Assembly: GCF_900112065.1 (NCBI RefSeq)
Contig: NZ_FOKE01000010.1
Span: forward strand, 62,001 to 126,000
Direction: 5' to 3'
From: Cohnella sp. OV330
GTDB lineage: Bacteria > Bacillota > Bacilli > Paenibacillales > Paenibacillaceae
DNA: 64,000 bases
Shown: positions 8,493-15,848 of the stretch, piece after piece
How the letters are laid out: each line of letters opens with the position of its first letter
Numbering within the stretch: the stretch's first letter is position 1
Translations under genes and position numbers: made by a program
Notes under the pieces: generated by a model
Database searches by the model: none
What the model was told of the DNA's origin: nothing
What the model saw: the letters and a program-made list of their open reading frames with translations, nothing else

Positions 8493-9374
8493 ATGGATTT
8501 TATCAAGCATAGGCTGCGCGAGCAGCTCGTCGTGAACGACATCTACACGTGCTTCTACTTCGAGCAGTCCAATCGGGAGCAGTACGTCGCGGAGAGCCAC
8601 GATTTCTGGGAGATCGTCTACGTCGACAAGGGCGAGGTGAACGCGAATACGGGGTCGGGTTATTATCGGCTGAATCAAGGCAACATTCTCGTGCATAGTC
8701 CGAACGAATTCCATCAACTCGAGAGCGCCGGCAGCAAGGCGCCCAACCTGTTTATCGTTACCTTTCGCTGCGACGACGAGGCCATGGCTTTTTTTGACGA
8801 AAATAAGCTGTTCCGCATCGGACAAGCCGAGCATGCGGCGCTCGCGCGGTTGATGAAGGAGGGTCTGGACGCCTTCGGCCTGAACCAGTACCCGATCGTC
8901 CCCCGGCCCGAGGCCGCATTCGCTGCGGAACAGCTATTTAAACTTTATCTGGAGCAGCTGCTGATCCTCATCATCCGCAATAAGCGGCCTACCGGGCAGC
9001 AAGCCGAACAGCTCATGTCCACCACCGCCGAAAATCAGAGCGCGCACCTGGGCAAGCGGATCATCGCTTATCTCGAGCAAAACCTGTCCGCCAAAATCAC
9101 GCTGGACGGCCTGTCCGCGCAGTTCAACATGAGCCGCACGCAGCTTAACATTTTGTTCAAGCGGACGGTCGGCACCGGCATCATCGCCTACCTCAACCGC
9201 CTGAAGATCGAGCGGGCCAAAGCCTATATCCGCGAGGAAATCTATAATTTGACCGAAATCTCGAACTTGCTTGGATACAGCAGCGTCCACTACTTTTCGC
9301 GTCACTTCAAGCAATCCGTCGGCATGACGCCGTCCGAATACGCCAGGACGATCAAGGCGCGGAACGAGCTTTGA
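8493..9374 (+). CDS. AraC family transcriptional regulator
   Basis: A 293-aa protein with an N-terminal cupin-like ligand domain (ESHDFWEIVYVDKGEV, then GNILVHSPNEFHQLE). A C-terminal double helix-turn-helix occupies roughly residues 190-290 (ITLDGLSAQFNMSRTQLNILFK, then NLTEISNLLGYSSVHYFSRHFKQSVGMTPSEY). GGAGGGGA lies six bases before ATG. It is divergent from the sugar isomerase gene, a common arrangement for a local sugar-responsive activator. The effector is unknown. Confidence 0.9.
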   Translation: MDFIKHRLREQLVVNDIYTCFYFEQSNREQYVAESHDFWEIVYVDKGEVNANTGSGYYRLNQGNILVHSPNEFHQLESAGSKAPNLFIVTFRCDDEAMAFFDENKLFRIGQAEHAALARLMKEGLDAFGLNQYPIVPRPEAAFAAEQLFKLYLEQLLILIIRNKRPTGQQAEQLMSTTAENQSAHLGKRIIAYLEQNLSAKITLDGLSAQFNMSRTQLNILFKRTVGTGIIAYLNRLKIERAKAYIREEIYNLTEISNLLGYSSVHYFSRHFKQSVGMTPSEYARTIKARNEL

Positions 9375-9404
9375 GCCGGGATTGCGGCAAAGCTAAAACT
9401 AGCG

Positions 9405-11159
9405 CTAGAGCTTGAACTTGGCGACCGCCTCTTCCAGCACGGCGCCTCTCTTCTTGAGCTGCGCCGTCGTATCGGCGATCCGCCTCGCGGCTTCAAGCTG
9501 GCCGGCCGACATCCGCTGGATGGAGATCGCGCTGTCCGCGCTGACCGCCGAGATTTGCGACATCTGCTCGACCGAAGCCGCGACTTCCTCGGAGCCGGCA
9601 AGCACCTGCTCCGCAGCCGCCGAGATCTCCTGGATATGGCCGTTCACGAAGACGAACCGGTCTACCGTATCGTCTAACAGCGACGCCACCTCGCCCGACA
9701 GCTCCGCGCCCTTCGCCATCTCCTGCGCTTCCTCCGCCATTCGCTCCCCGATCTGCGCCGACTCGCCGCGGATCTGCTCCAGGAGCGAAGTGACCTGCGT
9801 CGCGGATACGGCCGCCGCCTCCGCGAGCTTGCGAATCTCGCCGGCGACGACGCCGAATCCCGCGCCGTGCTCTCCGGCCCGCACCGCCTCGATCGACGCG
9901 TTCAGCGCGAGAATCTTGGTCTGATCGGCATTGCTCGCGATCGATTGGAGCACCGGCTTGATCTCTTGCATGTAGGCATTCAGCACCTGCACCGAGGTCG
10001 TCGTCTGTTCGGCGACGGCGGACATCGATCCGACCTGCTCCTTGAGCACGCGGATCGAGCTTCTGCCGTGCTCCGCCGCAGCCAGCGCATCCGCGGAAGC
10101 CGCGGCCACGCTTGACGACGCTTCGGCGACCCGCTGGATGGCCAGCGAGATCTCTTCCATCGACTTCGCGCTATCTTCCGCACCCGTGCGTTGATGCGCC
10201 GCTCCGTCGGCCAGCTGTCCGATCGATTGCTCCATATCCACGTTTAGCGCGACCATCCGCTGCGCTTCGGCGCCGAATTGGTCGGTCGAGCGCACGAGAT
10301 CCGCCGTCGTCGCCGTCACGTCTTGCACGACGCTGCCGAGCGTGACGCCAAGCCGTTCGGTCATCCGCTTCATGGCGGCGTACGCTTGCCCGATCTCGTC
10401 CTTGGACCGTACGCGCCTTGCGCCCAGCTGACGCTGCGCCTCCGCGAGATCGCCGCCGGCCATCGCCTCCGCCCCGCGGACGATCGTGCCGAGCGGCCGA
10501 AGCGCGCGGGCCATGAACCACGCGATCAGCAAAAAGACGAGGAGCGTAAGCGCGCCCATAAGTACGAACGCCGTCATGCTTTTCTCCAGAACGTCCCTAT
10601 AAATCGTATTCGACACGGCGACGTCCGTATCGATACCGAGCGCGCCGATCACCGTCCCGCCCGAATCGCGAAGCGGCGCGAACGAGGAGAGATAGTCGCC
10701 GTATTCGGGGTTGTGAATAATGCCGGTCTTGGCCGTCTTGCCCGCCAATACGTCCGCGATCGCCGCTTTCGGCATGTCGGTGACCTCGCCGATCGGAGAC
10801 GCCGTCTCTTCGTTCTTCGGCTGGCCGTCGATCAGAATGATCGGCTGACCGAGGTCGTCGATCTTCACCGTATACACGTAAAGCGCGCCGATCTCCAGCC
10901 GATAGCGGTTCAGCACTTCGCGCAGACGCCAATAGAGATCGTTTTCCTGCGCGTCCTTGGTAAAGCTGTCGTAGGAAGCCATGTCGAACTGCCCCGCGTA
11001 GGCCTCCGCGATATGCATGCCGATGCTGCCGATCGCCTCCTCGCTGGCCTGCTTCGTATTGCGAACCTGCAAATAGATCAACGCAGAAGACAGGACGACG
11101 AGGATCGTCAGAATCATGACCGACAGCTTGAATACGAGGCGGCTCCTAAATCTAAACAT
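9405..11159 (-). CDS. Methyl-accepting chemotaxis protein
   Basis: This 584-aa protein has a transmembrane helix at about residues 8-30, an extracytoplasmic Cache-like sensor domain (about 35-180), a second transmembrane helix (about 195-220), HAMP, and a long helical signalling domain. The hairpin tip reads LALNASIEAVRAGEHGAGFGVVAGEIRKLAE with minor departures from the canonical IEAARAGE/VVADEVRKLAE. It should pass a ligand signal to CheA/CheW. ATG 11159 is used because a longer frame to 11270 would run into the next gene and lacks a ribosome binding site. No CheW-binding partner genes are nearby, and no C-terminal CheR-tethering pentapeptide is present. Confidence 0.9.
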   Translation of the reverse strand: MFRFRSRLVFKLSVMILTILVVLSSALIYLQVRNTKQASEEAIGSIGMHIAEAYAGQFDMASYDSFTKDAQENDLYWRLREVLNRYRLEIGALYVYTVKIDDLGQPIILIDGQPKNEETASPIGEVTDMPKAAIADVLAGKTAKTGIIHNPEYGDYLSSFAPLRDSGGTVIGALGIDTDVAVSNTIYRDVLEKSMTAFVLMGALTLLVFLLIAWFMARALRPLGTIVRGAEAMAGGDLAEAQRQLGARRVRSKDEIGQAYAAMKRMTERLGVTLGSVVQDVTATTADLVRSTDQFGAEAQRMVALNVDMEQSIGQLADGAAHQRTGAEDSAKSMEEISLAIQRVAEASSSVAAASADALAAAEHGRSSIRVLKEQVGSMSAVAEQTTTSVQVLNAYMQEIKPVLQSIASNADQTKILALNASIEAVRAGEHGAGFGVVAGEIRKLAEAAAVSATQVTSLLEQIRGESAQIGERMAEEAQEMAKGAELSGEVASLLDDTVDRFVFVNGHIQEISAAAEQVLAGSEEVAASVEQMSQISAVSADSAISIQRMSAGQLEAARRIADTTAQLKKRGAVLEEAVAKFKL

Positions 11160-11247
11160 GCGGGCCCATGCTCCCTTATATGGATTGCGACAAGATTCCC
11201 TATTTTTCCTAAAATCTCGACATAATATAGTTCGCTTAGTCTTCGCC

Positions 11248-11523
11248 TTATCCTTCTTGAAGGAAGGCATTTACCGCCAAATATAAACTTAACGCGGTTA
11301 GCGCGAAGAAGATGATCGCGAGCCGGCGGTTGCGTCGAAACTGCAAACCCCATAAGCCGAAAAAAATCGCTGCCGCCAGTTTGGCTCCTCCGTCGTAACC
11401 TTCGTCCTCTCCGAATAGCGAGCTGCTAAACAGGATCGATACGAGCAGCGCTGCGGGAGCTAAAATACGAAACCAGAGCGGCTGCACAAGAAAAAAACGG
11501 TACATAAACTTCAGTCGCTGCAT
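11248..11523 (-). CDS. Small membrane protein, 91 aa, unknown
   Basis: The protein begins MQRLKFMYRFFLVQPLWF. It has three hydrophobic segments at roughly residues 16-34, 46-62 and 68-86, separated by a short acidic loop (FGEDEGYDGG) and a basic turn (RRNRR). It lies upstream of the chemoreceptor gene on the same strand, 88 bp away. It resembles many short uncharacterised Paenibacillus membrane proteins. No function can be assigned. Confidence 0.6.
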   Translation of the reverse strand: MQRLKFMYRFFLVQPLWFRILAPAALLVSILFSSSLFGEDEGYDGGAKLAAAIFFGLWGLQFRRNRRLAIIFFALTALSLYLAVNAFLQEG

Positions 11524-11666
11524 AATGTCGCGGCCCCTTTCAGATAAACCTTATTATTAGCATATCGGCGCATTGCCTTCGCTAATGAATCGGTTTTATC
11601 CACGAGAAGGTAAGCGAACGAAAAAAGCGTCTTAAGGCGCAACGGCCCGGGCAAGTAAATGCATGA

Positions 11667-11710
11667 TGTAAAATACACTTTACATAATGATTGAAATAGA
11701 TTACATTATG
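11667..11710. promoter_or_regulatory. Two overlapping dyads upstream of the membrane protein/XRE operon
   Basis: TGTAAAATACACTTTACA (11667-11684) is a dyad with six-base arms. It overlaps a second, wider dyad, CATAATG (11683-11689) with CATTATG (11704-11710). Both sit 50-90 bp before the first gene of an operon that encodes an XRE-type repressor, so one may be its operator. The function is inferred from position only. Confidence 0.45.
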
Positions 11711-11756
11711 AATATCAAACTTGACTTTAAACGAATGGTAAAGGGAGAGCAGCCGC

Positions 11757-12203
11757 ATGACCTATCAAGAAAAGAAGAGCATCGTATCGCTAATCAGCGC
11801 AGTCCTCATTTTCGCGGCGTACTCGTCGGTCATGTACCCGCGTCATCCCGGCGATGGCACCGAGGCCGACGAAATCTTTCGCTACTGGGGCTCCTTCGTC
11901 CTCATTTTGATGCTGGTCTCGATATTCGCGCACATCGTCATCGGCATCGTCTTCAACATCGTCCACCGGATGACGACCGGAGAGAAGGAGCCGTCGTTCG
12001 CCGACGAGCTCGACAAGCTGATCGACTTGAAGGCATTTCGCAACTCGTTCCTGGTGTTCGTCCTCGGCTTCTTGGCGTCCATGGGCGCGCTGGTCGCCGG
12101 CCAGCCTGCGCAGTCGATGTTCGTCATCCTGATCGCCGCCGGCTTCCTCTCGGACGTGACCGGCTCCGCGACCCGGCTGTATCACTACCGGAGAGGCGTA
12201 TAG
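11757..12203 (+). CDS. Four-helix membrane protein (DUF2178-like) paired with an XRE regulator
   Basis: A 148-aa protein with four predicted membrane helices, at about residues 11-30, 44-68, 92-110 and 116-135. A cytoplasmic loop holds a basic/acidic stretch (HRMTTGEKEPSFADELDKLIDLKAF). The following XRE regulator gene starts two bases after its stop codon. This membrane-protein/short-XRE pair is common in Firmicutes, where the small regulator often represses the operon. AGGGAGAG lies about seven bases before ATG. The molecular role of the membrane protein is unknown. Confidence 0.75.
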   Translation: MTYQEKKSIVSLISAVLIFAAYSSVMYPRHPGDGTEADEIFRYWGSFVLILMLVSIFAHIVIGIVFNIVHRMTTGEKEPSFADELDKLIDLKAFRNSFLVFVLGFLASMGALVAGQPAQSMFVILIAAGFLSDVTGSATRLYHYRRGV

Positions 12204-12205
12204 CG

Positions 12206-12430
12206 ATGGGCAAGAACCTGATCGGCAATCACATCCGGAAGCTGCGGTTCAACCGCGACGAAATGACGCAGCAGCAGTTGGCTGAATTGACAGGCGTGAC
12301 CAGACAGACGATCGTGGCATTGGAAAAGGGCAACTACTCCCCTTCGCTGGAACTGGCATTCCGAATCGCGCGCGCTTTTAAACTACCTTTGGAAGAGGTG
12401 TTCTTCTATGGAGAAGACGCAGCAGAGTAA
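12206..12430 (+). CDS. Short XRE-family HTH regulator (YozG/Cro-like)
   Basis: At 74 aa it is almost only a helix-turn-helix: IGNHIRKLRFNRDEMTQQQLAELTGVTRQTIVALEKGNY followed by SPSLELAFRIARAFKLPLEEVF. This is the compact type found downstream of DUF2178-like membrane proteins. Its start ATG lies inside a longer spurious frame. It overlaps the next gene by 23 bp and follows the membrane protein by two bases, so the three genes form one translationally linked operon. It probably binds the dyads near 11667-11710. Confidence 0.85.
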   Translation: MGKNLIGNHIRKLRFNRDEMTQQQLAELTGVTRQTIVALEKGNYSPSLELAFRIARAFKLPLEEVFFYGEDAAE

Positions 12431-13130
12431 GTATTCGAGCACGCTTGCCTCTAAGATAGCCGGCATCCTGTTTATCCTCGCGGCCGTCTCTTCGATCGTC
12501 GGTCTTCTGCTGTACGATCCGATCCTGAACGGCCCCGATTATCTCGTTCAAGGCGCCGCGCACGGCGATCAGGTGGTTCTGGGGGCGGTGATGGAGCTGA
12601 TCCTCGTCGTGTCCGCCGTCGGCACGTCGATCACGATGTTTCCGTATTTGCGCAAATACAATCAGACGTTGGCGCTCGGCCATGTGTTCTTCCGATTCAT
12701 GGAAGCCGTCGTCATCGTCATCGGCATCGTCGGCGTCCTGTCGCTGCTGACCCTAAGCCGGGACTTCGCTGCCGCGTCCGCGCCGGACGCAGCCGCTTAC
12801 CAGGCTTCCGGCGTCTTGTTGAAGGCGATTCACGACTGGACATTTCTGCTCGGTCCCAACTTCATGCTGGGCATCAATACGATGCTGTACAGCTATATCT
12901 TTTACAAATCCGGGCTCGTTCCGAGGTTCATCCCGATCCTGGGCATGACCGGCGCCGTCCTCGTCTTCTCGGCCGCCCTGTTCGAGATGTTCGGCGTCTT
13001 CGAGCAATTGTCCGTCTGGGGCGCGCTGCTGTCGCTGCCGGTGGCGGCGAACGAGATGATCCTTGCGGTATGGCTGATTGCCAAAGGATTCTCCAAGTCT
13101 CCGCACTATCCGGCGGTTAGGCCTGCCTAA
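12408..13130 (+). CDS. DUF4386 family membrane protein
   Basis: This 240-aa protein has about six membrane helices. It matches the DUF4386 layout: N-terminal KIAGILFILAAVSSIVGLLLY, a central HVFFRFMEAVVIVIGI and the later FLLGPNFMLGINTMLYSYIFYKSGLVPRFIPILG. The start overlaps the end of the XRE regulator gene, which implies translational coupling. The function of DUF4386 proteins is not established. The 600 bp that follow hold no gene, only repeats. Confidence 0.85.
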   Translation: MEKTQQSKYSSTLASKIAGILFILAAVSSIVGLLLYDPILNGPDYLVQGAAHGDQVVLGAVMELILVVSAVGTSITMFPYLRKYNQTLALGHVFFRFMEAVVIVIGIVGVLSLLTLSRDFAAASAPDAAAYQASGVLLKAIHDWTFLLGPNFMLGINTMLYSYIFYKSGLVPRFIPILGMTGAVLVFSAALFEMFGVFEQLSVWGALLSLPVAANEMILAVWLIAKGFSKSPHYPAVRPA

Positions 13131-13182
13131 GAAGGAGGGGCGGTCCCTCCCAGCCGCTACACCGCCGCTCGCCCGATACTCA

Positions 13183-13421
13183 AATAGCGCAAAATTGCGC
13201 TATTCTCGCACCCTCGCTCCTCGCCGCTTCACCGCCGCTCACGAGACACCTAAGAATAGCGCAAAATTGCGCTATTCTCGCACTCATCCCCCTCGCCGCT
13301 ACACCGCCGCTCACGAGACACCTAAGAATAGCGCAAAATTGCGCTATTCTCGCACCCACGCCCTCCGCCCGCTACACCGCCGCTCACGAGACACCTAAAA
13401 ATAGCGCAAAATTGCGCTATT
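13183..13421. repeat. Array of four 72-73-bp units centred on a perfect 22-bp palindrome
   Basis: The palindromic core AATAGCGCAAAATTGCGCTATT starts at 13183, 13255, 13327 and 13400 (the last with one flanking change). Between cores runs a conserved CGCACCC...CCGCCGCTCACGAGACACCTAAG spacer. Each core can fold into an eight-base-pair hairpin. The array lies between convergent genes. Confidence 0.9.
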
Positions 13422-13463
13422 CTAGCACCCACGCCCCTATCCGTTTCAGGAAGGGGCTCGACC

Positions 13464-13650
13464 GTATCGTGCAAAAGTGCAGGATACAACCGCGGACCGG
13501 ACGTTCCGGCAAGCTATCCCGCAAAAATACAGGATACGGCGCTCTTGCGGGCTAAAACATTCAAATGCAAAGATGCATCGTGCAGATTTGCGCGATAGAA
13601 CGACCGATTCGCTTTATTGGGCTGCCTATCGCGTACTTTTGCGCGATAGG
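13464..13650. repeat. Second hairpin array in the same gap, spacing 50-61 bp
   Basis: Four related dyads occur at about 13465, 13515, 13576 and 13627. Examples are GTATCGTGCAAAAGTGCAGGATAC-like (arms GTATC/GATAC) and, most clearly, CCTATCGCG-TACTTTTG-CGCGATAGG. The core A-run flanked by GC mirrors the previous array. No coding potential is seen in 13131-13735. Confidence 0.65.
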
Positions 13651-13677
13651 TAGCCGATTGCGGGCACCGACAAACGT

Positions 13678-13724
13678 AAAGGGGCTGCCCAAGTCGTCGA
13701 TCAGACTTGGGACAGCCCCTCTTT
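13678..13724 (-). terminator. Intrinsic terminator of the DUF4405 gene
   Basis: Read on the minus strand, AGGGGCTGTCCCAAGTC pairs with GACTTGGGCAGCCCCT across eight bases with one mismatch. TTTACGTTTG follows. It lies 12 bp beyond the stop of the minus-strand gene. Confidence 0.8.
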
Positions 13725-13735
13725 GCGTCTATGGC

Positions 13736-14827
13736 TCAGGATTCGGCGGTCGGGCTCGGCTTCGTTCGCGGCCGCGCCGGCTTTTTGCGAGTGATCAGCT
13801 TGTTGAGGTAGTAGGCGAGGATGACGAACACGCCCATCATGCCCAGGTAGGTGGCCAGTACGTTCAGCGGGTTCGCGCTCTCGCCGCGGCCGCCTTCCCC
13901 AGGACGGCCGCCGCGGAAGGCTTGCGGCGTCGTTGTCGCTGTCGTGTCGCTTGCGCTGCCGGTTCCGGCGCTGCTACTGCCATTGACACTGCTACTGCCA
14001 TTGACACTGCTACTGCCATTGACGCTGCTATTGCCATTGACGCTGCTATTGCCATTGACGCTGCCATTGCCGTCGATGCTGCTGCTGTCATTGATGCTGC
14101 TATTGTCGCTGGCGCTGCCTTTCCCATTCATGCTGCTATTGTCCTGGACGCCGTTGTTCGCCGTATCGCCCGCATCCGGCCGAAATCCCCGGTCGCCTCT
14201 TCCTTCCATGCCGAATCCCTTGTCCATCCCGCCCGGACCGCCCTGCGCGGAGCCGCTGCCGAACGCCGAGCCGACGCTGGACAGGCGTTGGACGTAGCTC
14301 GTCTGCGTCATCTCGTATATACCGAACGCCAGGACGGCGACCATCGCCAGCTTCAGCGCGCCACTGAACGCGCGGGACGACGAATTGCGGCCGGCCATCT
14401 TTTTGACCATGTTCATGACCCAATTCCAATGGAGCCCGACGTGTACGCCGACGATCGCGAGGACCAGGAACGACACGCTGACATGCGTCGCCTTGAACCA
14501 CATCTCGTTGCCGATCGTGACTTGAGGGAAGACGATGCGGGAGATGATGATCCCGCTGAAGACGATGAAAGCCATCGAGACGAGCAGCAGCAGGTTCAGC
14601 CCGTACTCGAACCGCGTTTTCCAAGGCAACTTGCGGTCGAGCATCTTCATCGTGACGCGCTTGACCCAGGCCGCATTCAGCAGAACGTGGACGATAAACG
14701 CAACCCCGATGCCGAGACCGGCCATCTCGTGAAAGGACAAGCCTCCGAGCACTCTATCGTTGAACAGCAGCACGAAGGTGACCGCCATGAGCAAATCCAG
14801 CGCAAGTTTAAAAAATTGCTTTTTCAT
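13736..14827 (-). CDS. DUF4405-type cytochrome-like membrane protein with a low-complexity Asn/Ser/Gly insert
   Basis: This 363-aa protein has an N-terminal four-helix membrane domain (about residues 1-165) with His residues placed as heme ligands (SFHEMAG, FIVHVLLN, ATHVSVSF, GVHVGLHWNW), as in DUF4405/cytochrome b561-like proteins. An external region of about 130 residues is very rich in Gly, Ser and Asn and contains tandem six-residue repeats (SSVNGN/S). A final membrane helix (about 328-345) leads to a basic tail. DUF4405 proteins often work with FMN-binding or flavin-transfer systems; no such partner is adjacent. The start at ATG 14827 follows a GATGGGACGAGGATGAT leader. Redox function is inferred from the His pattern. 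Confidence 0.75.
   Translation of the reverse strand: MKKQFFKLALDLLMAVTFVLLFNDRVLGGLSFHEMAGLGIGVAFIVHVLLNAAWVKRVTMKMLDRKLPWKTRFEYGLNLLLLVSMAFIVFSGIIISRIVFPQVTIGNEMWFKATHVSVSFLVLAIVGVHVGLHWNWVMNMVKKMAGRNSSSRAFSGALKLAMVAVLAFGIYEMTQTSYVQRLSSVGSAFGSGSAQGGPGGMDKGFGMEGRGDRGFRPDAGDTANNGVQDNSSMNGKGSASDNSSINDSSSIDGNGSVNGNSSVNGNSSVNGSSSVNGSSSVNGSSSAGTGSASDTTATTTPQAFRGGRPGEGGRGESANPLNVLATYLGMMGVFVILAYYLNKLITRKKPARPRTKPSPTAES
13970..14100. repeat. In-frame 18-bp minisatellite in the DUF4405 gene
   Basis: CTGCTACTGCCATTGACA and close variants repeat about seven times. They encode the six-residue Asn/Gly/Ser repeat of the external linker. Because 18 is a multiple of three, copy-number change would lengthen or shorten the linker without a frameshift. 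Confidence 0.85.
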
Positions 14828-14939
14828 ATCATCCTCGTCCCATCTCTTGAGAAGTTATCCCGATCATAATCGGGATGACTTAATAGAAGATGAGCCTCGG
14901 CTGATCGTTTGCTGAATGTTGGACGCGGCTCGCCACCTG

Positions 14940-15848
14940 TTATCCCAAGTTCAGATGCCGCAGCTTATCCGGGTTGCGCAAGAGGTACATCTCCTGGACG
15001 CGGTCGCCCTTGAATGCCAGGCTGACGAGCGTAGGGAACGGCTCGAGCGGACTGGTCAGGCAGAAGCCCAGCTGCCCGTTGATCTTGACGAGCCGCACCT
15101 GTCCTTCGCCGTGGCCCTTCGATACGAGTCCTTGAAGGAACGCCAGGACGCGCTGGCTCGACGTAATCGGTCTGACCGCGGCCATGACTTTGCCGCCGCC
15201 GTCGCTGTACAGCACGATGTCGTCGGAGAGCATCGCGAGGAGCCCCTTCATATCGCCGGAAGCCGTCGCATGGAGAAAACGGAGCACGAGCTGCTCGCCC
15301 TTATCGCTCGGTACAGGCTCGGAGATCGGTTCTTCCTGGATTTTCCGCTTGAGCCGGCTGTAAATTTTGCGGCATCCGATCTCCGTCTTGTCGACGAAGT
15401 CCGCGATGTCCCGGTAGTCGTACTCGAAGGCTTCGCGAAGAATGAATACCGCGCGTTCGATCGGGGTGAGCCGGTCGAGCAGAACGAGGAAGGCGTAGGA
15501 TATCGTATCCTGCAGCACGATCGTCTGGAGCGGGTCGTGCCCAGCGGCGGAGCCTTGGCCGCCTGCATAGTCTTCCACGAGCGGCTCGGGCAGCCACGGT
15601 CCGACGTAGACTTCCCTTTTCCGGCGTGCCGACTTCAGGGTGTCGAGACAGCGATTCGTGACGATTTTGCACAAATACGCCTTTAAATTGAGGATCGGTC
15701 CTCCTCCTTGATCCGTATCCTGCTGCTGAACCGTGACGAAGGCATCCTGGACGAGATCCTCGGCCTGCGCGACCGAACCCAGCATGCGATACGCGAGGGA
15801 CAGAAGCAGCGGTCTGTACGTCCGGTACGCGGCATCAAGCTCCACCAT
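14940..15848 (-). CDS. sigJ: ECF41-group sigma factor with C-terminal SnoaL-like regulatory domain (SigJ-like)
   Basis: This 302-aa protein has sigma region 2 (YRPLLLSLAYRMLGSVAQAEDLVQDAFV), region 4 (LTPIERAVFILREAFEYDYRDIADFVDKTEIGCRKIYSRLKRKIQ) and a fused C-terminal SnoaL-like domain of about 110 residues. The three ECF41 hallmarks are present: WLPEP in the inter-domain linker, DGGGK and a terminal NPDKL. In this group the C-terminal domain modulates sigma activity in place of an anti-sigma factor. ATG 15848 is used (GGAAGGG upstream). It overlaps the end of the upstream oxidoreductase gene by 14 bp, so the two are translationally coupled. ECF41 factors typically drive a linked oxidoreductase gene, which fits here. 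Confidence 0.93.
   Translation of the reverse strand: MVELDAAYRTYRPLLLSLAYRMLGSVAQAEDLVQDAFVTVQQQDTDQGGGPILNLKAYLCKIVTNRCLDTLKSARRKREVYVGPWLPEPLVEDYAGGQGSAAGHDPLQTIVLQDTISYAFLVLLDRLTPIERAVFILREAFEYDYRDIADFVDKTEIGCRKIYSRLKRKIQEEPISEPVPSDKGEQLVLRFLHATASGDMKGLLAMLSDDIVLYSDGGGKVMAAVRPITSSQRVLAFLQGLVSKGHGEGQVRLVKINGQLGFCLTSPLEPFPTLVSLAFKGDRVQEMYLLRNPDKLRHLNLG

Noticed and set aside
11687..12430. A 247-codon ORF covering the membrane protein and XRE genes
   Set aside because: Only the last 74 codons (from 12206) are protein-like; the rest is the shifted frame of the membrane protein gene.
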